From positions 124,001 to 188,000 of the forward strand of contig NZ_QMDV01000002.1 of assembly GCF_003284895.1 (NCBI RefSeq): 64,000 nt of DNA, written 5' to 3'. The notes under the pieces were generated by a model, which saw only the letters and a list, made by a program, of their open reading frames with translations, was not told the origin of the DNA and made no database searches. The DNA comes from Pontibacter arcticus (lineage in GTDB: Bacteria; Bacteroidota; Bacteroidia; Cytophagales; Hymenobacteraceae). A program made the translations under genes and the position numbers. Below, piece after piece: positions 61,173 to 64,000 of the stretch (position 1 is its first letter; each line of letters opens with the position of its first letter).

Positions 61173-63212
61173 ATGGAAACTTCAATTTTTAAATTGAAAA
61201 AATTTGTACCCAAAGCAGCCTTGCTGATGGCGTTGGCTACTGGTACCATGCTACAGGGCTGTAGCAAAACAGAAGGAGGAAGTGCCGGTGCAACCGATAG
61301 TGTCTCTTCTGACGCAGCAACGGCTGTTTATGTAGCACCTGGCAAGCACGACGAACTTTACTCTTTCCTATCAGGTGGTTTTAACGGGCAGGTATCGGTA
61401 TATGGTTTGCCTTCCGGCAGATTGCTGAAGATCATTCCGGTGTTCTCGCAGTTCCCTGAAAACGGCTACGGCTACAGCGAAGAATCGAAGGCGATGCTGA
61501 ATACGTCTCATGGTTTTATACCCTGGGATGATCTGCACCACCCGAAATTATCGCGCACCGATGGGCAGACTGATGGCCGTTGGTTATTCGTGAACGGTAA
61601 CAATACGCCGCGTGTGGCACGGGTAGACCTGAAAACGTTTGAGACTGTCGAGATCATGGAAATTCCGAACTCGGCTGGTAACCACTGCTCGCCTTACCCA
61701 ACTAACAACAACGAGTACGTGATTGCAGGTACCCGTTTTAGCGTGCCCCTGGATATGAAAGGCGGTACAGGTGATGTAAGCCTGGAGAAGTATGGCGAAG
61801 AGTTCAGAGGTTCTATTTCGTTCATCAAAATAGACCCGGAACACGGCGACATGGACCTGGATTTCCAGATTCTGGTTCCTGGTTTTGACTACGACTTAGC
61901 CAACGGTGGCAAAGGCCCATCAGGAGATTGGGTGTTCTTTACAACCTATAACTCTGAGAAAGCCGGTACGCTGAAAGAAGTAGGCGCTTCGCAAAACGAC
62001 AAAGATTACCTGGCCGCAATCAACTGGAAACTGGCAGCCAAGTATGCCAAAGAAGGCAAAGCGCGCGAAATGCCGGCTAATTATTACCACAACAAGCTGG
62101 ATGAAAACTCGCACATTGCCAAGTCTACCATCAAGAAAAAAGTACGCTACCTGTTACCAGAAGATTGCCCGGGCATGATGTACCTGTTACCTGCACCTAA
62201 ATCTCCTCACGGCATCGATGTAGACCCAAGTGGCGAGTTTATGGTAGTAAGCGGTAAACTGGCTTCTGCTATTCCGGTGTTCTCTTTCTCTAAAATGCAG
62301 GCTGCAATTAAAAACAAACAGTTCGACGGCGAGAAAAATGGCATCCCGGTACTGAAGTATGAAGCTGTACTGAAAGGCGAAGTGAAAGAGCCTGGCTTAG
62401 GGCCATTGCACACCGAGTTTGATGGAAAAGGGAACGCGTATACTTCCATGTTCGTGTCTTCTGAAGTAGTAAAATGGAAACTGAACGAGTTGAAAGTAGT
62501 GGACAGAATACCGGTGTTCTACTCAATTGGTCACTTAATGATACCGGGCGGCGATACAAAAGAACCGTATGGAAAATACCTGGTAGCCATGAACAAAATC
62601 ACGAAAGACCGTTACCTGCCAACCGGCCCTGAGTTAGCACACTCTGCCCAGTTGATCGACATCTCTGGTGAGAAAATGAAGATGCTCCTGGATTTCCCGA
62701 CCGTAGCAGAACCGCACTACGCGCAAGCCATACTTGCTGATAAAGTTGCTCCGAAAAGCACTAAGTTCTATAAGCTGGATGCAAACTCACACCCGCACGC
62801 TGTTAAAAAAGAAGCGGACGTGAGCGTGAAACGTGAAGGCAAAAATGTGGTGCGCGTTAAAATGACAGCTATCCGAAGCCACATGACACCGGATAACATC
62901 GAAGGCATCCAAGTTGGAGACACCGTATACTTCCATGTAACAAACCTGGAGCAGGACTGGGATGTACCGCACGGATTCGCGATTATGGGAGCCAATAATG
63001 CGGAGACGCTGATTATGCCGGGTGCCACCCAAACCCTGAAGTGGGTAGCCAAAAAAACTGGCGTGTATCCGTTCTATTGCACCGACTTCTGCTCTGCGCT
63101 GCACCAGGAAATGCAAGGCTACATCCGGGTATCTCCAAAAGGTGCCAACGTACCGATCAGCTTTTCTACTGGTAAAAAGAAACCGGTACCAGCTGTCGCC
63201 TCAACTAAATAG
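61173..63212 (+). CDS. nosZ: Nitrous-oxide reductase, clade II, lipoprotein-like signal
   Basis: A 679-residue enzyme that reduces N2O to N2 in the periplasm. The N-terminus is a Sec signal with lipobox MLQGC (Cys30), not the twin-arginine signal of clade I, so the enzyme is clade II. CuZ ligands are visible in DDLHHPKLS, NHCSPYPT, SPHGIDVDP, PLHTEFDGKG, AHSAQ, EPHYAQA. The CuA centre lies at the end: WDVPHGFAIMG, then FYCTDFCSALHQEMQGYI with the two Cys, His and Met. It follows the cytochrome lipoprotein gene by 26 bases. The lipobox suggests that the enzyme is anchored to a membrane, a variation worth noting. Confidence 0.95.
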   Translation: METSIFKLKKFVPKAALLMALATGTMLQGCSKTEGGSAGATDSVSSDAATAVYVAPGKHDELYSFLSGGFNGQVSVYGLPSGRLLKIIPVFSQFPENGYGYSEESKAMLNTSHGFIPWDDLHHPKLSRTDGQTDGRWLFVNGNNTPRVARVDLKTFETVEIMEIPNSAGNHCSPYPTNNNEYVIAGTRFSVPLDMKGGTGDVSLEKYGEEFRGSISFIKIDPEHGDMDLDFQILVPGFDYDLANGGKGPSGDWVFFTTYNSEKAGTLKEVGASQNDKDYLAAINWKLAAKYAKEGKAREMPANYYHNKLDENSHIAKSTIKKKVRYLLPEDCPGMMYLLPAPKSPHGIDVDPSGEFMVVSGKLASAIPVFSFSKMQAAIKNKQFDGEKNGIPVLKYEAVLKGEVKEPGLGPLHTEFDGKGNAYTSMFVSSEVVKWKLNELKVVDRIPVFYSIGHLMIPGGDTKEPYGKYLVAMNKITKDRYLPTGPELAHSAQLIDISGEKMKMLLDFPTVAEPHYAQAILADKVAPKSTKFYKLDANSHPHAVKKEADVSVKREGKNVVRVKMTAIRSHMTPDNIEGIQVGDTVYFHVTNLEQDWDVPHGFAIMGANNAETLIMPGATQTLKWVAKKTGVYPFYCTDFCSALHQEMQGYIRVSPKGANVPISFSTGKKKPVPAVASTK

Positions 63213-63229
63213 AATTTAAAATAATGCAT

Positions 63230-63261
63230 TCAGCGGAGGTTACCCAGGTAGCTTCCGCTGA
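63230..63261 (+). terminator. Hairpin after nosZ without T run
   Basis: TCAGCGGAGGTTACC (63230-63244) and GGTAGCTTCCGCTGA (63247-63261) pair over 15 bases with two wobbles and a 2-base loop. No U tract follows, so it may be an RNA-processing or stabilising hairpin that adjusts nosZ against the downstream genes. Confidence 0.5.
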
Positions 63262-63383
63262 GTCTTTATAGCAAGGGCAGTTTATACTTCATTTCAGCTC
63301 TTCACCTGCAAAAGAAAACGCAGAAAATAGATAGCACTCAAGTATAAAACAGCCTTTCGTACAAGCACTTTTACTTTTAAACC

Positions 63384-63998
63384 ATGAAAACTTACCAGAA
63401 AATACTGATGATCGGGGCGGCTTTGTCGCTTGGGTTATTGTTTCTGTTTCCGATGTGGAAGATTTTCTTAAAAGCGCCCCAGTACCCCGAAGGACTGGAA
63501 TTACACATCTGGGTAAACAAGCTTGGGGGCAGCTCAGAAAGCGTTTTACAAAACTTTAATATCCTGAACCACTATATCGGGATGAAGCCGATCCATGCGA
63601 ACTCGTTTGCCGAACTTAAATTTATGCCTTATATCGTAATCGCTTTTATGATAACTGGTGTAATAGCCGCGTTCATCGGAAAAAGAAAAATTATACTTGC
63701 CTGGACGGGGATGCTTATGTTGGGCGGCGCAGCCGGCATCCTCGACTTTTACCTGTGGCTGGTTAAATTCGGTACTAACCTGGACCCGACCGCGCCTATA
63801 AAAGTACCCGGCATGACCTATGTGCCACCGCTGCTGGGCAGCAAAACGCTACTGAACTTTGATGCATTATCGTTGCCGGCCTTAGGTAGTTTAGGAATTT
63901 TGCTGGCCGTAGTTCTGGCGCTAACGGTATATTGGCTAAGCGGCAAAACAGAAAAGCAGCTCGCAGCGCAGAGTTCTAAAAAAGTATTTGCATCATGA
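63384..63998 (+). CDS. Membrane protein of the nos cluster, unknown
   Basis: A 204-residue inner-membrane protein with four or five hydrophobic segments (near 8-25, 83-103, 108-128, 168-190). Conserved-looking pieces are FPMWKIFLKAPQYPEGLELHIW, with a WKI-P-YPEGL pattern, and NILNHYIGMKPI. It lies between nosZ and the start of another gene, where clade II clusters of Bacteroidota usually have an uncharacterised membrane protein before nosL and nosD. Its stop overlaps the next start (ATGA), so it is coupled. The role in copper supply or electron flow is unknown. Confidence 0.65.
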   Translation: MKTYQKILMIGAALSLGLLFLFPMWKIFLKAPQYPEGLELHIWVNKLGGSSESVLQNFNILNHYIGMKPIHANSFAELKFMPYIVIAFMITGVIAAFIGKRKIILAWTGMLMLGGAAGILDFYLWLVKFGTNLDPTAPIKVPGMTYVPPLLGSKTLLNFDALSLPALGSLGILLAVVLALTVYWLSGKTEKQLAAQSSKKVFAS

Positions 63999-64000
63999 AA
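63995..64000 (+). CDS. Start of the next nos gene, cut by the window
   Basis: ATGAAA begins in the last six bases, overlapping the upstream stop codon by four bases (ATGA). In clade II clusters nosL usually stands here, but only two codons are visible, so the identity is inference. Confidence 0.4.

Noticed and set aside
63384..63998. nosL or nosY
   Set aside because: No lipobox with copper motif as in NosL, and too short and differently patterned for NosY; left as unknown membrane protein.
1..64000. CRISPR array, tRNA or rRNA genes
   Set aside because: No regular short direct repeats with spacers, no cloverleaf with CCA-end context and no rRNA-like sequence was recognised.

Overview
The window looks like chromosomal DNA from a Bacteroidota member of the Cytophagales, most like Hymenobacteraceae (Pontibacter/Rufibacter-type). 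Evidence: mid-40s to about 50 percent GC, mostly weak Shine-Dalgarno signals, Bacteroidota promoter elements (TTTG at -33 and TAnnTTTG at -7 ahead of a riboswitch), a clade II nos cluster, and Bacteroidota-style TonB receptors, DUF families and PAS kinases. No rRNA, tRNA, CRISPR array or complete IS was recognised.

Layout. 0-3.5 kb: the end of an efflux adaptor with a FtsX permease and ATPase, a VLRF1-type peptidyl-tRNA release protein and a small charged exported protein. 3.5-16 kb: repeats, a UvrA2 paralogue, a secreted subtilase lipoprotein, a four-PAS histidine kinase, an MsbA-type exporter broken by one base in a G run, and an Ntn acylase. 16-22 kb: short envelope genes, an Abi-alpha protein divergent from a UmuD-like S24 peptidase, a GerW-like protein, a DUF748 protein and an ArsR/SRPBCC pair. 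22.3-26.4 kb: a very AT-rich island with a compact three-gene operon (DUF3696-type ATPase, TOPRIM protein, DUF262 protein) that looks like an anti-phage system; it ends directly against hrpB, which now starts with TTG. 28.9-29.4 kb: a DUF559 nuclease gene enclosed by perfect 43-bp inverted repeats. 29.5-43.5 kb: ABC ATPase, hydrolase, a prion-like low-complexity protein, ECF sigma/cupin anti-sigma, AI-2E transporter, a SAM-I riboswitch in front of an NhaC-family (probably methionine) transporter, mscL, a kinase/response-regulator pair, a luciferase-like oxidoreductase, FrnE and a repeat lipoprotein. 44-53 kb: triple-PAS kinase, MEDS sensor, TonB-type receptor, and a LytS/LytT pair. 53-59 kb: methyltransferase, PQQ-type sugar dehydrogenase between two inverted palindromic repeats, CAT-like acetyltransferase, MgtC, and a long-chain acyl-CoA synthetase. 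59-64 kb: start of a nitrous oxide reduction cluster (lipoprotein cytochrome c, nosZ, membrane protein, next gene cut off) with two divergent exported proteins that may handle metal.

Three structures cut across the genes. First, the heptamer AAGTATA/TATACTT is scattered through coding and non-coding DNA at roughly 3 per kb (14 in the first 4 kb, against about 0.6 expected) but is not enriched in the AT-rich island, which supports recent arrival of that island. Second, a family of CCACCCC-type inverted repeats occurs with the DUF559 gene, as a gene-less 126-bp pair, and as broken single copies. Third, bipartite GTTGGTG-TTTT-CACCAAC palindromes form a second dispersed repeat family.

Many convergent gene pairs share strong hairpin terminators. 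Functions are read from motifs in the translated sequence and were not checked against any database.
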